Counted from the first letter of the stretch, positions 15,031 to 26,600 are shown. The stretch: 64,000 nt of DNA from Avoscillospira sp045580485 (GCA_045580485.1 JAZNNW010000145.1:24636-88635), one strand, 5' to 3'. A program made the numbers and translations. The notes: a model not told the origin generated them from the letters alone.

Positions 15031-17298
15031 ATGGAATTTTTTGAGTATTTAGATATCCTTGGTGCGCATGGAAAGGAGATCCCTTGTGTTACCGGCGCCA
15101 GTGCACCTACCTCCACAACGGAGGGTGACATTGGGTGTCTGTATATGGACACCGATACCGGTGAGCTGTATAAGTGCATCGCCGCTGTAGATGGCGTCCT
15201 CACATGGGAACCTGCTGTAAGTAAGCTGGTAATGGGTGCAACTGTGGTGACTGAAGATGGGACGCTTGAAATCAATGTGCCGGAGGGTGCGGCGATCAAG
15301 ACGGGAACGCAAATCTGTTACAGAAACCCCGCTGTGACAGGAGAGCCTATTGCGGAAATTAACTCCAATTATACGACGATCAACGGCGAGCGGTATCTCT
15401 TTGTGACAGCTGACAATCGGAATATCGATGCCAAGGAGCTGCACGAAAAGAACGACACCATCATCATCCGAATTGATGAAACCGTTGGTGATTCTCTGTT
15501 TGTACAGGTGATCGCCGTTGTACCGAAAGAACAGAAAACTGTTGAAGTGACAGCAGAAAGCATCGAGGATGCCCTTGGTTATACTCCTGCGAATAAGGCT
15601 ATTCTGTATGACCAGGAGCAGACCTTGACCGATGCGGAAAAGAAACAGGCAAGAGACAATATCGGTGCAATGTCCAGTGATGTAAACATCGAGGGAGCTG
15701 TCCTCTACACTCAGCAGACACTGACCGATGAACAGAAAGCTCAGGCGAGGGCGAATATCGGCATAGAAGCAGACGGAAGTGTTATAGCGGTAGATACTAC
15801 CCTGTCTATGCCGGGCGTGGCGGCTGATGCGAAGGCTGTTGGTGATGCTTTTGATTTTACTGGTGTTGCCGGGGTAAACTTGCTTGACCCGTCAAAGTTT
15901 TTGTTGGATATGGTATTCAACAAAAATACACTTGAATGGTCGTATTATTCTGGTGGTGGTCAAGTCCTGTCGGATTACATCCACCTGCCAGTCGGTACAG
16001 TTGTAACATTTTTGGGCAACGAAGCTAATGGTACTTATAACAAACAATCCACCCGTTATATTACAGCTCACGATACCAACGACAATGTTGTCGAGTATGT
16101 AGAATATAAAGATAAATATACTTTACCCGAAACGGCTGTAAAAATCCGTGTAGCATTCGGTAAAAAATACCTTGCGGACAATGGCGGTGCCAATATGCTG
16201 GTTATTGGCGATTATGACAGTTACACTGCGCCACCTTATGAGCCGTATAAAGAAACCAAAATCAGCGGCATTAAGGTTTATTCCGAAAATGTGGTAGGTT
16301 TTGAACCTTTGAAGGAAGATTTACAAAAGGTCAAGTACAATTTCCGAAAAGTGGATGCCGTTTGCGACCAGTACAGCAACGAAGCCGTACTTGATATTGC
16401 GTGGAGTGACAATGCAAGGGCATATTTCTCCGCTGTCTATGGTGTGTATGATGATTTGTGTGCGGCGTATCCCAATTATGTTACGAAGCGAGAATTACCG
16501 CTACACACCGTGGATTTGGGTGACGGAAAAGAGCCAATTGATGTGTGGTGTTATGATTTTACACCGCCAACCCCCGTTGGAAGCAATGCGGAGTTGTGTA
16601 AAATCTTTTATTGTAGCGGCACACACGGTGGGGAAGCTACGCCGCCCATCATTGGAGCACGGTTTTTCAAAGACCTATGCGAAAACTGGAAAAGTCAAGA
16701 TTTATTGCGACCTTTGCGATTTAATTGCAAGTTCACAGTAATCCCTATGGTTAATCCCTATGGCTTTGCGAACGGTACGAAGAATAACGAGCGAGGTGTA
16801 AATCTTAACCGCAATTTCTCGAAGGGTTGGGTTTCCAAAGAGGGATCGGGTAGCTCTGCCGCAAGTGAAACCATTACCCAAGTCATAGAAAGTATGATTG
16901 CAACAGAGGGATATAACTTCTGTCTTGACCACCATACCTATGGCTACTTTAATAGTGAGCCTAATGAATTAAAAATAGGGTATTGTTGTAGTTGCAAACA
17001 AAGACCCGAAGATGTTTCCTGTGCGGAAATGATTGGTTTTTGGGCAAATGGGAAGGCTGTGGCAGAAACAACTTCGCTTGACAGTTCCCAAACTTATTTC
17101 AAACAGATAATCACAAGTGAATATGCAGGGCAGATGTTTGATGCGTTCACTCATGGCTATTGCTTTGAAACTATGGGTGGTTGGGGTTACGACGATGCGG
17201 GAAAAGCACTGGAAGCGGAATATCCATCACAGAAACTTGGTGCAGAGGTGTTGGGTACTATGCTATATAGTGCCTTTGTTGGCTACCATTCGTATTAA
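15031..17298 (+). CDS. Tail fibre with C-terminal M14 carboxypeptidase domain
   Basis: About 755 residues. The N-terminal third is fibre-like with two TLTD...QARDNIG / QARANIG repeats, typical of phage fibres. From about residue 510 the protein is an M14 zinc carboxypeptidase: THGGE (zinc H and E, about 532-535), RGVNLNRNF (substrate Arg/Asn region), LDHHTYG (third zinc ligand) and CFETMGG (catalytic Glu). The fibre would put a peptidase at the host surface, perhaps cutting peptidoglycan stem peptides. From about 15,870 the DNA is visibly more AT-rich, suggesting a swapped module. GTG 15022 is an alternative start. Confidence 0.8.
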   Translation: MEFFEYLDILGAHGKEIPCVTGASAPTSTTEGDIGCLYMDTDTGELYKCIAAVDGVLTWEPAVSKLVMGATVVTEDGTLEINVPEGAAIKTGTQICYRNPAVTGEPIAEINSNYTTINGERYLFVTADNRNIDAKELHEKNDTIIIRIDETVGDSLFVQVIAVVPKEQKTVEVTAESIEDALGYTPANKAILYDQEQTLTDAEKKQARDNIGAMSSDVNIEGAVLYTQQTLTDEQKAQARANIGIEADGSVIAVDTTLSMPGVAADAKAVGDAFDFTGVAGVNLLDPSKFLLDMVFNKNTLEWSYYSGGGQVLSDYIHLPVGTVVTFLGNEANGTYNKQSTRYITAHDTNDNVVEYVEYKDKYTLPETAVKIRVAFGKKYLADNGGANMLVIGDYDSYTAPPYEPYKETKISGIKVYSENVVGFEPLKEDLQKVKYNFRKVDAVCDQYSNEAVLDIAWSDNARAYFSAVYGVYDDLCAAYPNYVTKRELPLHTVDLGDGKEPIDVWCYDFTPPTPVGSNAELCKIFYCSGTHGGEATPPIIGARFFKDLCENWKSQDLLRPLRFNCKFTVIPMVNPYGFANGTKNNERGVNLNRNFSKGWVSKEGSGSSAASETITQVIESMIATEGYNFCLDHHTYGYFNSEPNELKIGYCCSCKQRPEDVSCAEMIGFWANGKAVAETTSLDSSQTYFKQIITSEYAGQMFDAFTHGYCFETMGGWGYDDAGKALEAEYPSQKLGAEVLGTMLYSAFVGYHSY

Positions 17299-17316
17299 CA
17301 AGCGGAGGAATAACAG

Positions 17317-17562
17317 ATGGTCAGTGATACAGTTATTGCAGCGGTGCTGTCCATGCTGGGCAGCCTTGGCGGCACCTTCGGCGGTATTCTGGTGAGCAAT
17401 CGGCTCACCAGCTACCGGCTGGAACAGCTGGAAAAGAAAGTACAGGCCCACAACAATCTGGTGGAACGGACATACCACCTGGAAGGCGAAATGGATGTGA
17501 TCCACGAGCAAATAAAGGTGGCAAACCATCGTATTGGAGATCTGGAACAATATCATAAATAA
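17317..17562 (+). CDS. XhlA-like small membrane protein (lysis-associated)
   Basis: 81 residues: one N-terminal membrane helix (about residues 5-25) followed by a coiled coil (LEQLEKKVQAHNNLVERTYH). The layout is like haemolysin XhlA or holin partners. GCGGAGGAAT precedes the ATG. It lies immediately before the holin and amidase. Confidence 0.7.
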   Translation: MVSDTVIAAVLSMLGSLGGTFGGILVSNRLTSYRLEQLEKKVQAHNNLVERTYHLEGEMDVIHEQIKVANHRIGDLEQYHK

Positions 17563-17576
17563 CGGAGGTACATATC

Positions 17577-17780
17577 ATGAAGGAAAAAACATTGAGATGG
17601 CTTAAGGCCGCAGGCGTGAGAGCCATTAAGACCGTGGCGCAGACGGCTGTTGCTACCATCGGTACCACGGCGGTCATGGCAGAAGTCAACTGGATGCTGG
17701 TAGGATCTGCATCCCTGCTGGCAGGCATCCTGTCCCTGCTGACTTCCGTTGCCGGCCTGCCGGAGGTCGAGGAGGAATGA
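17577..17780 (+). CDS. Holin (r1t-like)
   Basis: 67 residues with two hydrophobic helices (RAIKTVAQTAVATIGTTAV and VGSASLLAGILSLLTSVAG) and an acidic tail. The KTxAQTA pattern matches r1t-type phage holins. It forms membrane lesions that release the endolysin. A Shine-Dalgarno CGGAGG precedes the ATG, and the gene sits 5 bases before the amidase. Confidence 0.85.
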   Translation: MKEKTLRWLKAAGVRAIKTVAQTAVATIGTTAVMAEVNWMLVGSASLLAGILSLLTSVAGLPEVEEE

Positions 17781-17784
17781 TGGT

Positions 17785-18438
17785 ATGAATATCATCACCA
17801 TTCCTTGCCGGAGGGAAAATCATGGAGGACTTCGGTCCTCCAAAAAGAAGTATATTGTCGTGCACTTCACAGCCAACAATGGCGATACCGCCAGAGGCAA
17901 CGGAGAATACTTCGCCAGAGAAATCACCGGTGCATCCGCACATTTATTTGTCGATGAGAATGAAGTGGTCTGCTCGGTGGATCTGGACTATGTGGCATAT
18001 CACTGCGGTGCCGAGGTGTACATCCATCCCAAGTGCCGGAACAGCAATTCCATCGGTGTGGAGCTGTGCAGCCGGGTGGACAAGGACGGCATGTACTACT
18101 TTACCGATGAAACCATGGACAGAGCTGCCGAGCTGATCCGATGGCTCATGAAGAAGTACGGCATCCCCATTGAGAATGTGATCCGTCACTTCGATGTGAC
18201 CGGGAAGAACTGCCCTGCACCCTTTGTTGGAGCCGGACAGGCAGACTGGGAAGTTTTTAAGGAGGTAATCGCCATGAAGAGATACAACACCATTGAGGAA
18301 ATGCCCGAATGGGCAAAACCTACCATTCAGAAGTTGGTCGATGCCAAGATTTTGAACGGCACCGGTGCTGGTCTGGATCTGAGCATGGACAGCATCCGCA
18401 TACTGGTCATTCTGGACAGAGCGAGTATGTTTGACTAG
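17785..18438 (+). CDS. Endolysin: N-acetylmuramoyl-L-alanine amidase
   Basis: 217 residues with an amidase_2/PGRP domain: VVHFTANNGD (zinc His 27), ASAHLFVDENEVVCSV, NSNSIGVELCSR and RHFDVTGKNCPAPF (zinc His and Cys). It cuts the bond between MurNAc and the stem peptide. ATG 17785 is chosen behind GGAGGA; the frame is open further upstream inside the holin gene. The C-terminal helix domain (EEMPEWAKPTIQKLVDAKIL, LDRASMFD) looks complete, yet a peptidoglycan-hydrolase-like tail follows in another frame. Confidence 0.9.
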   Translation: MNIITIPCRRENHGGLRSSKKKYIVVHFTANNGDTARGNGEYFAREITGASAHLFVDENEVVCSVDLDYVAYHCGAEVYIHPKCRNSNSIGVELCSRVDKDGMYYFTDETMDRAAELIRWLMKKYGIPIENVIRHFDVTGKNCPAPFVGAGQADWEVFKEVIAMKRYNTIEEMPEWAKPTIQKLVDAKILNGTGAGLDLSMDSIRILVILDRASMFD

Positions 18439-18691
18439 TGAAGGCTGCAAGAGGGGTATTGCCTCTAACCACGGCGATGTGATGCACTGGCTCCCGAAGC
18501 ACGGCAAGAGCATGGACACTTTCCGTGCTGACGTTGCAGCAAAGCTGAACGGTGCAAAGGTAGACCCTCTGGCAGAATACAAAGAGAATATCAAGCAGAA
18601 GGCGGGCTTATCTGACAGCACCATTAAGTATCTGGCTGATTATCAGTATGGAGCAGATTTGCTGAAAAAACTTAGCAACGCTATGAAATGA
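18431..18691 (+). CDS. Lysis-associated ORF, possibly a detached endolysin tail
   Basis: 86 residues beginning at a TTG that overlaps the amidase stop, with no ribosome binding site. The segment NHGDVMHWLPKHGKSMDTFR resembles C-terminal tails of cell-wall hydrolases in related phages, followed by a helical part (SDSTIKYLADYQYGADLLKKL). It may be translated by coupling or frameshifting from the amidase, or be a remnant of a larger endolysin. A terminator follows. Confidence 0.5.
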   Translation: MTSEGCKRGIASNHGDVMHWLPKHGKSMDTFRADVAAKLNGAKVDPLAEYKENIKQKAGLSDSTIKYLADYQYGADLLKKLSNAMK

Positions 18692-18703
18692 TGAAAAACT
18701 AAA

Positions 18704-18728
18704 AGGGAGGAGCACCGTGCTTCTCCCT
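18704..18728 (+). terminator. Terminator of the lysis module
   Basis: AGGGAG-G-AGCAC (18704-18715) pairs with GTGCT-T-CTCCCT (18717-18728) around one loop base, then CTTTCTCC. Confidence 0.65.
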
Positions 18729-18776
18729 CTTTCTCCATAGTCAACCTAAAAATCAACGCATAGGAGCGTGAATGAA

Positions 18777-20600
18777 TTGTCTACTAATCGGTATATTCCT
18801 CCCGACCCTCTGGCTGGGGGCTCCAATAACCAGCCCCAGCAAAACCAGCAGAACGGCTATCAGCAGAATCAGAAACCTGCTACGACAGGCACCTACACTA
18901 TCGGTTCGGAGAAGGGCTATAACTTAGCCAATAGCCTATCCCCCGGTCAGTCCACTACCGCTTCTGACGGGTCGGTGTGGACAAAAAACAATGATGGCAC
19001 CTTGACCGTTTACCATCAAGGCCAGTACAAGACCGGCCAGATTACTTATCAGCCTCAATCGGCCACGCAAAGCCAAACCTCTGCACTGAGCGGCACATAT
19101 ACCATCGGCTCCCAGGCGGGTTATAATTTGGCGAATAGCTTGCAGCCGGGTCAGTCGGCTACGGCTTCAGATGGGTCGCAGTGGACGAAGAACGCTGACG
19201 GGACGCTGACAGTTTACCACCAGGGGCGATATATGAACGGCTTAGTCACCTACCAGCCGCAGGCTACGACCCCTGTTCAGAATGTCCCGATAGCATCAGC
19301 ACCGGAGTATCAGCCCCTCACCACGACTCCCATCGTTCCCGGGCAGTCCGCTATCACCCGCCCCAGCCAGTCAGAGAACCGTCTGACCGCTGATGATATT
19401 AAAGCCGTGTACCAACAGATGCAGGATCAGCAGAACCAGAAAATCGACTACACGGTGCAACAAGCGGTTGACGAACTCACTCGGGCGCAGGAGGACGCAC
19501 AGAAGGGGTTTACATCTCAGCGTAACCAAATCAACATAGACGAGGCGCAGGCGAGGGACGCACAGGTGCTTTATGCCGCTGCACGCGGGGACAGGGGCGG
19601 CATTACCGGTCGGCAGTATAACAGCATATCCAATACCGCAGCGAATAACCGAGCTGCCGTTGCAGAAGCTCAGCAGAAACTGGCGACTGACACGGCCAGA
19701 CAGATCGCAGACCTCCGGGCGCAGGGTGAATTTGAGAAGGCTGACGCACTGCTTCAGATCGCACAGCAGCAGCTCGCTCAGCTTTGGGAGCTCCAGAAGT
19801 ACAACGACAATCTCTCCCTGCAGGAACAGCAGCTGCTCATGCAGGAGTCGCAGCTGACCGGATCTTACAATGGCAAGCCGACCCTTGATGTTCAGCTGGC
19901 AGATCGGGAGTATAACTACAATATGCAGGCGGCTGAACGTGAGTGGCTACAAGCCCTGAAGGAATGGGATTACACTACTGCACAGAATGAGCGTGAATGG
20001 GCGTACCAGATCGCCATGCAGTCTATTCAGGCCGGTGTTACTCCCGACGCCAGTACACTTGCTGCCGCAGGTATTTCGCCCGACATGGCAAGCCAGCTGG
20101 CCGGTGTCTACAAAGCCACTTTGGCAGCGAAGGGTAGTTCTGGCGGCGGTGGTGGTGGCAGCTCGACCACGGCAGGTACGAAAATGAGCCTTACTACCGC
20201 ACAAAACATGGCCAAGGCAGGTCAGTTTACTGACGAAGTGTTGCAGGTTCTCTATGAAGCAGGGTATAACGATGCGTATCTGTACGAGACGTATGGGTAT
20301 GATCCGACTGGGCTCTTGGGTGACAGCCTGCCGATTGACCCTTCGCTCCGTGGTCAGAATAACGCTAACAATCGGCGCAGCTGGGAGGAGAAACCTTTGG
20401 GAACTACTGTGCCTACGCTGACCGTGGACCAGTACAACGCCCGCATGGCGAGTATCGCAGCTCAGCTTGAGTCTGGTAAAACGCAAGAGGCGCTGAACCA
20501 AGTGGCGTATGTTCTGGCTAACTACACCCTGTCCGCAACATGGAGAAAACAGCTGAACAGCTTGATTGAAAAATACCTTGAAGAAGTAAATCCCAACTAA
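18777..20600 (+). CDS. Internal virion/structural protein with two tandem repeats
   Basis: About 607 residues. TTG at 18777 has a well spaced AGGAG (18762-18766), while the in-frame GTG at 18768 is too close to it. Gln-rich N-terminus, then two near-identical repeats of about 48 residues (YTIGSxxGYNLANSL, WTKNxDGTLTVYHQG), a long Gln/Ala-rich coiled coil (about 220-360), a Gly-rich linker and a helical C-terminus. It precedes the giant gene and probably belongs to the ejected internal proteins. No catalytic motif is seen. Confidence 0.6.
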   Translation: MSTNRYIPPDPLAGGSNNQPQQNQQNGYQQNQKPATTGTYTIGSEKGYNLANSLSPGQSTTASDGSVWTKNNDGTLTVYHQGQYKTGQITYQPQSATQSQTSALSGTYTIGSQAGYNLANSLQPGQSATASDGSQWTKNADGTLTVYHQGRYMNGLVTYQPQATTPVQNVPIASAPEYQPLTTTPIVPGQSAITRPSQSENRLTADDIKAVYQQMQDQQNQKIDYTVQQAVDELTRAQEDAQKGFTSQRNQINIDEAQARDAQVLYAAARGDRGGITGRQYNSISNTAANNRAAVAEAQQKLATDTARQIADLRAQGEFEKADALLQIAQQQLAQLWELQKYNDNLSLQEQQLLMQESQLTGSYNGKPTLDVQLADREYNYNMQAAEREWLQALKEWDYTTAQNEREWAYQIAMQSIQAGVTPDASTLAAAGISPDMASQLAGVYKATLAAKGSSGGGGGGSSTTAGTKMSLTTAQNMAKAGQFTDEVLQVLYEAGYNDAYLYETYGYDPTGLLGDSLPIDPSLRGQNNANNRRSWEEKPLGTTVPTLTVDQYNARMASIAAQLESGKTQEALNQVAYVLANYTLSATWRKQLNSLIEKYLEEVNPN

Positions 20601-20615
20601 AGGAGGATGTTGCTC

Positions 20616-23600
20616 ATGGCATTAGTATGGGATAAAGACGGTAAACTCCAGTATGTCCGAGAAGATGGTTCGATAGCCGCGTCGTCTACGGTTAGTCGGA
20701 TTACGAAGCCGCAGACCCCGACCCCGACCCCGACCCCTGATACGGCCCCCGCGCAAACACGCGGTCTGCAATTCGCCGAGGACGGTAGGCTCCAATATAT
20801 CCGAAAAGATGGTTCTGTTGCGGCGACCTCCTCGGTAAGTCGGTTCGACAATGCGTTTACTATTGATCGTACCGCGGTCTCGTTCACGAACTGGATGCAC
20901 GGGCTCGATACTTTCTCTCGGCAGGTAAATGACTCGTACAGTACGAGGGACGGAAAGTATCAAACGCCCGGTGCGATGAAGACCTCTCAAAAGCAGACGA
21001 GAGACCGCATCGCCGAGATGCAGAAGCAGTCCAAGCAGTATCGAGATTACTTTACCAAGAGCAAGGACAGGTATGGAGGCGAAGCCTACTCTCAAATCCT
21101 CGCAGCCCTAGATGAGGCGGACCGTTATCTTGAGTCCGTCCGAGGCGACTTGAACTCCGAATACTCCTATTGGACTCAGTGGGCAACAGAGGAAGATTAC
21201 AACGATTTCCTGCGTGTGTCTCAGCTCGATGTGGGGGCCTCCAAGGAGAAAGTCGCTCAAATGGAAGAGACCTTGCATGGCTTGGAAGATAAGGTCACCT
21301 ACTATTATGGGTTGGAGGATTTTTATACCACTCAGGGCGAAGCCGAAAAAGCGGAAGACGCAAGGAGAAAGCGAGAGGCGATACAAGCTCACCTGAAGAC
21401 GTTGGAGCCTACTCGTAAACGCATCGATGCTCTAAATAAAGACATCGCCTCAGCAGAGCAGATGGCCGAGAGCAACCGCCTGCGTGGTCTGGATGTAAAT
21501 ACCCTGCGAGCCGATGTCGGTAGCTGGGAGACTGAGCTGCAGACCGTAGAGGAGCAGATTACTGCGCTTCACAAGCAGGTCAGTATGTACAACAACAGCA
21601 ATATGCTCGACAAGGCGCAAGAGGCACAGAAGCGACTGGAGGCGGCGTATACCAAGCGAAACGAGCTGAAAGACAAACTTGCTTCCACAGGCTCCGACCT
21701 TGTCCAGCTCGAGAAGATGCAGGAAAACGGTGCGTATAAACAGCTCATGTTTGAGGCAGACTTTGAGGAGTTTTCTGGCAAAGGTGCGGCTGTGGCGAAC
21801 AACCGGGCCGCGGATGCCCGAAACCATCCTGAGCGGTTCGCAGGTAAAGCGGACGAAGCGGAGGAAGGGAAAAGGTACGTCTCGTATGTACACCACGCCG
21901 AGGACAGTACGGATGCCGCTGAGCACAATCGCGAAGCACTCGATAAAGAGGCAAACAAGGCGAGAGCTAATTCCGGCGACGACCTGTTCCTCTACATGAC
22001 CGAGGACGAGTTCGGTATCTACAACTACTTGCTGGCAAAAGAAGGAACGAAGTCAGCGAATAAATACTTTAAGAGCATCAAAGAGCGGCTGAGCTACCGA
22101 AAGGCCGAAGGTATTTCCGCTGAAGTAGACGGAAAACTGGAGCGTTTGGGTCTTAGCTTCAATGCCGGATTGACTCAGTTCGGCCATGGCATTGCCCAGC
22201 TTTTCACGAAGGAGCAGTTGCCGATGTCCGCGACGCAGATCGCGGCGCAGATGGAGCAGGGAGATATGTCCGGCTTCGAGAAGATCGTGAACCAAGCAAC
22301 TACTACTGTCGCTAATATGCTTCCCTCTATTCTGGTCTCTGCCGTCACGGCTGGCTTCGGCGCACCTGCTGCGCTCGCCGGTGCAGTGGGCTCCGCTGCG
22401 ATGGGTCTCTCCGCGGGCGGCAACTACTACTCTGAGGCACTGAACTACTACTCTCCCGAAAAGGCGAGACAAATATCGTTTGTAGTCGGTGCGTCCGAAG
22501 GTGCGTTGCAGTATCTTCTCGGCGGCATCGGCGGTCTGGGTGGTATTACAGATGACGTCCTTTTGGCAAAGACCACCGGTATCGGTAACGCAGTCGGTAG
22601 ACTCTTTGCTCGAGGTGCGATTAAACTCGGAAGCGAAATCACTGAAGAAGAGTTGCAGGCTTTCCTCGAACCTCTGTTCCGAAAGATGATTCTGAGGGAA
22701 GACTATGATGCGCCCACATGGCAAGAGGTCGTTGAGACTGCCCTCGTCACCGCTATTTCCACGGGGCTATTGGAAGGTGGCAATGTTATCAAGGCCGAGG
22801 TCGATTACGCCCGATACGGTGAGATGCTTTTGGAAACCCAAAAGGAAGCGTCGAGACTTGGCGAAGTTTTGGCGAATACTCCCGACAGCAGCACCGCCCA
22901 TAAGTTAGCACTGGAGTTGGAGTCCGAGTTCGTCGCAAATAAGAAACTTGATCCCGCTGAACTGGGGCGCCTTTGGGTTCTTTACGGGCAGGAAATCCGC
23001 ACTGTGGAGGACACCGAGAAAGATAAGGCTGCTGCGGAGGCCGTGCTGAGAAATGTGAGAGCTAAGGGTGCCGAAACGGCCACCCTCGAAAACATGGCGA
23101 AGTCCGAGGATGCTGATACCGCTGAGTACGGCGTCAGTAAGATGGCTCATAAGGACACACCGATGGTCAGTCCTGTCGCGCAACGGCTCATGAATATGGG
23201 TGTGAAGGGCGATACCGCAGTTGAGCAAGCCGACCTTATCAACCGAATTGCTTATGGTCCGAAGCTCTCGAAAAACGAGGTCGATGCTATTCTTCCAAAG
23301 ATCCTGCTCTCCAACGAGGCGGTACGAACTGTATTCTCCGAGGCGACCGGCAAGAATGTAGCCGCAGGGGATGTAAAGACCAATGCTCAGAAGCGTCAGG
23401 TCATTCGCTCAGCTGCAGAGGTAGCAAAGGCAAAAGAAGACACCGCTGAAGCCGAAAGGGCGAGAAAAGCCGCCGTGGAGGCTGAGAGAGCCAAACAGGA
23501 AGCAGTCCAACGGGCTGAACAGCGCCAGGCGCAGGCACAGGCGATGTCCGACCTGGAAGAGGGCGCTTATGTACAGCATGTTCTGAATATGGCAGGGCAG

Positions 23601-26600
23601 GCTATTGCCCGAGAGGAGACCAAGTTCAACGGAGAAACCATTGTGTTTGAGGACGGCTCTACCCTCACTCTACCTGAGTTCGAAAAGGCTTTCCGCGCCA
23701 GCATCCCGAATGCGCCTGCACAGGATATCGTTACGGCTTTCCGTGAACGGCAGACCCTCAATATGATGGGTCGTAAACTCCCCGGTTCTGCGTCCAGTTT
23801 CGCAGTTGATCCAGATGCCATTCAGCGGTACAATCGCTCCAAAGCTGAAAGCGAGAAGCGAGACAGCATCGAGGACAAGGACAACAGATCTGTCGTTAAG
23901 ACCGACGCAGCTGGAAGAACCGAAGCCGGTAGAGCGAAAGAGCGTGAGCTTACTCTCAAGCGGCTGAACTCTTGGGCAAGTAAGTACGGCGTCACCGTTA
24001 AAGTTCAAAGCCCCGACGGCGAAGTTCTGCACGGAATGGATAACGGCTACTACGATGCTGCCACTAAGACCATTGTTTTGAACGCAGAGAGAGCGACCAA
24101 TCAGTACCTGATGACCTACTACTTTGTCCATGAGCTGACCCACCATGCGCAGAAGCTGGACAAGAGCGTCAAGGACGGTCTGACTACTGACCTCATCAAA
24201 GCGATGCGTGATCCGTCCATCTCAGCGATACTGGCAAGGCCTGAGTTCTTCGGCATAGGTGACGTGGACAGTATCATCGACCGCACCCGTAAACGGTACG
24301 CGAAAGCGTACCGGGAGACTGGGCGAAATGTGAACCTGCTGGATAAGCCGAACTTCATCGAGGACGAAGTCGCTTGTGACTTCATGATGAAAGCCATCGG
24401 CGACCGCACCCTGCTCGACACACTTGCCGGAGTAGAGCCAAGCGCACACCGCGGTCTTATCAGCATAGTCCGTGAGTTCCTCAAGAGCGCGAAGAAGACC
24501 GACCCCGGCGTTAAGGAAGCGCGGCGATTGATTGACAGGCTGCGGGCTTCTTTGGATGAAGCACAAAATAGACGGTTGCAAAAGCCTGAGAACGATGATA
24601 CAATAAAATCAAATGAACACGAGGTGAGGCACAGTGTCGAACGAAACGAAGAAGGCTCCGATTATCGAGGACGGCAAGACCCTGGACGAACTGGCACAGG
24701 GTCCCACGGACCGGAGAATTATCGCAGCAGAGAGGGCCTTGGGGTTCTCGGACGAGGAGATTTGGGAAGGCATGAAAGCCTGGTAATACCCAAAGAAACA
24801 AGAAGCATAATGAACGAGAAAGGCATCCCGGACATCGGACTTATAGAAACCGATGATCGGAGTGCCTTTTCTGTCGCTCTGGAAACTGCCAAGACTGCAA
24901 ATCCTAATGGCGGTATGGTCGATAGTCAGAGCGTTGAGTCGTTGTCCCAGAATGGCGCACGTGTCTTTATGCGTCCCGGTGGCGGCGCAGGTGTAGCGGT
25001 TGAAGCGGATGGCAATATTGTTGGGGTGTTCAAGAATCCGGACATCCTGAAAGCAGGTCGTTCCGTGTATGACTTGCTCTACTCAGCGCTGGCACAGGGA
25101 GGTAACCACTTGGACTGCTATGCGACTTATGCCAAGCATGACCTGTCCAGCAAGTATGCCCAGTTCGGCTTTGAGCCTGTTGCATGGCTGGAGTTCAACC
25201 GTGAGTTTGCACCTGACGACTGGAATTATGAGAAATGGGGCGAACCCGATGTTGTCATGTGGGTCCACAACGGCGACACCGTAGAGGACATCATCAGTCG
25301 TGAGGAGCCGTATCGTGTGTGGACGAAAGAGGACATTCATACGCTTCCGAAGTTCGAGGACTACGATGAAGCCAAGGCGTATCAAAACAAGGTACGTGAA
25401 CAGCAGAAGGCGAACCATCCCGGCAAGGGTTCTTTGGAGGCTGTGGAAGAAAACAAAAACACCGCTGCTGAGAGCGGTGAGAAGAGGTATTCGTTCGAAG
25501 GATATGACGAGGAGACTGGCCGAGGAATTTACCGTTCTAACTTCCCGAAGGGTACGCCCAAGGCCGCAAAAGCAGAGCGCATTTTGTGGTACATTCAGAA
25601 TGTCTGGAGTAAAAAGCCCATTGATCTTATCATAAGGAACAGCGACGGAAGTACCCGGAGAATTAAGGCGCAGTTTGATCCAGATTACAGCGCAGACAAA
25701 AATGTGAGAACTGACGCAAGTAAGCTCATGGGCGGTAACCGCCACGGCACAGCTGCGGAGCAGCGAGTGACGCTGGACCTTGCGGATGACTACTACCGTA
25801 TTGCGTCTGAAGCCAATTATAACTACTCAAAAGATGAAACCGGCAAGGGTAACTCCACTCACAAAGACGTGCGGCAGTGGCATTATTTTGTGAATGACAT
25901 TATGTTTCAGGAACAAGAATCCGATACACTGGAACCGTACCGTGTCACTGTTAATGTGAAAGAACGACCCGACGGTGAGTTTGTGTATAGCTTCAATGCA
26001 GAAAGACAAAAAGAAGATCAGAGCACCCGGCAGACTTTACATGCTGACGTGAACCAGGTCGGGGATACCGACCAGGCAAATGCTCGATCTTCTAATACAA
26101 GAATACTCCAAGACCGGGAGAATGTCAAGACCCCAAAACGCCATTCCATCTCCGAAGATTCTGTCGGCAAGCAACTCACCACGGATACCAATCCCACTTC
26201 TCACCCCGATATCCGCTACAGCCTTGACTGGGGCGAGCAGCTCGACCGTTTAATCGTCGGCGATATCGACCAGACACTGAAGCCCCTGGGCAACCTGAAA
26301 AGCGTCCTATATGTTTTGCCGGAGCCTACAGCGATTTTACAGCAAATCGATCTCTCGGATCTGGCTTTGGTCACCACGCAGAAACACGCTCGGCAGATGT
26401 TGGAGCAAAGGAAGATCGTAAACGGGAAAGTGTTGAATCCCCACGCACACCAACTCAGCGAAGCACAGGTTCGACGGCTTCCTGAGTACATCCAGCAGCC
26501 GCTCGCGTTGTTTAAGTCCGATCCGAAATCCAAATCCCGAGGCGGCGTTGTTATCCTCACCGCTGAGACTGATCCTTTCGGCGATCCGGTTATCGTGACA

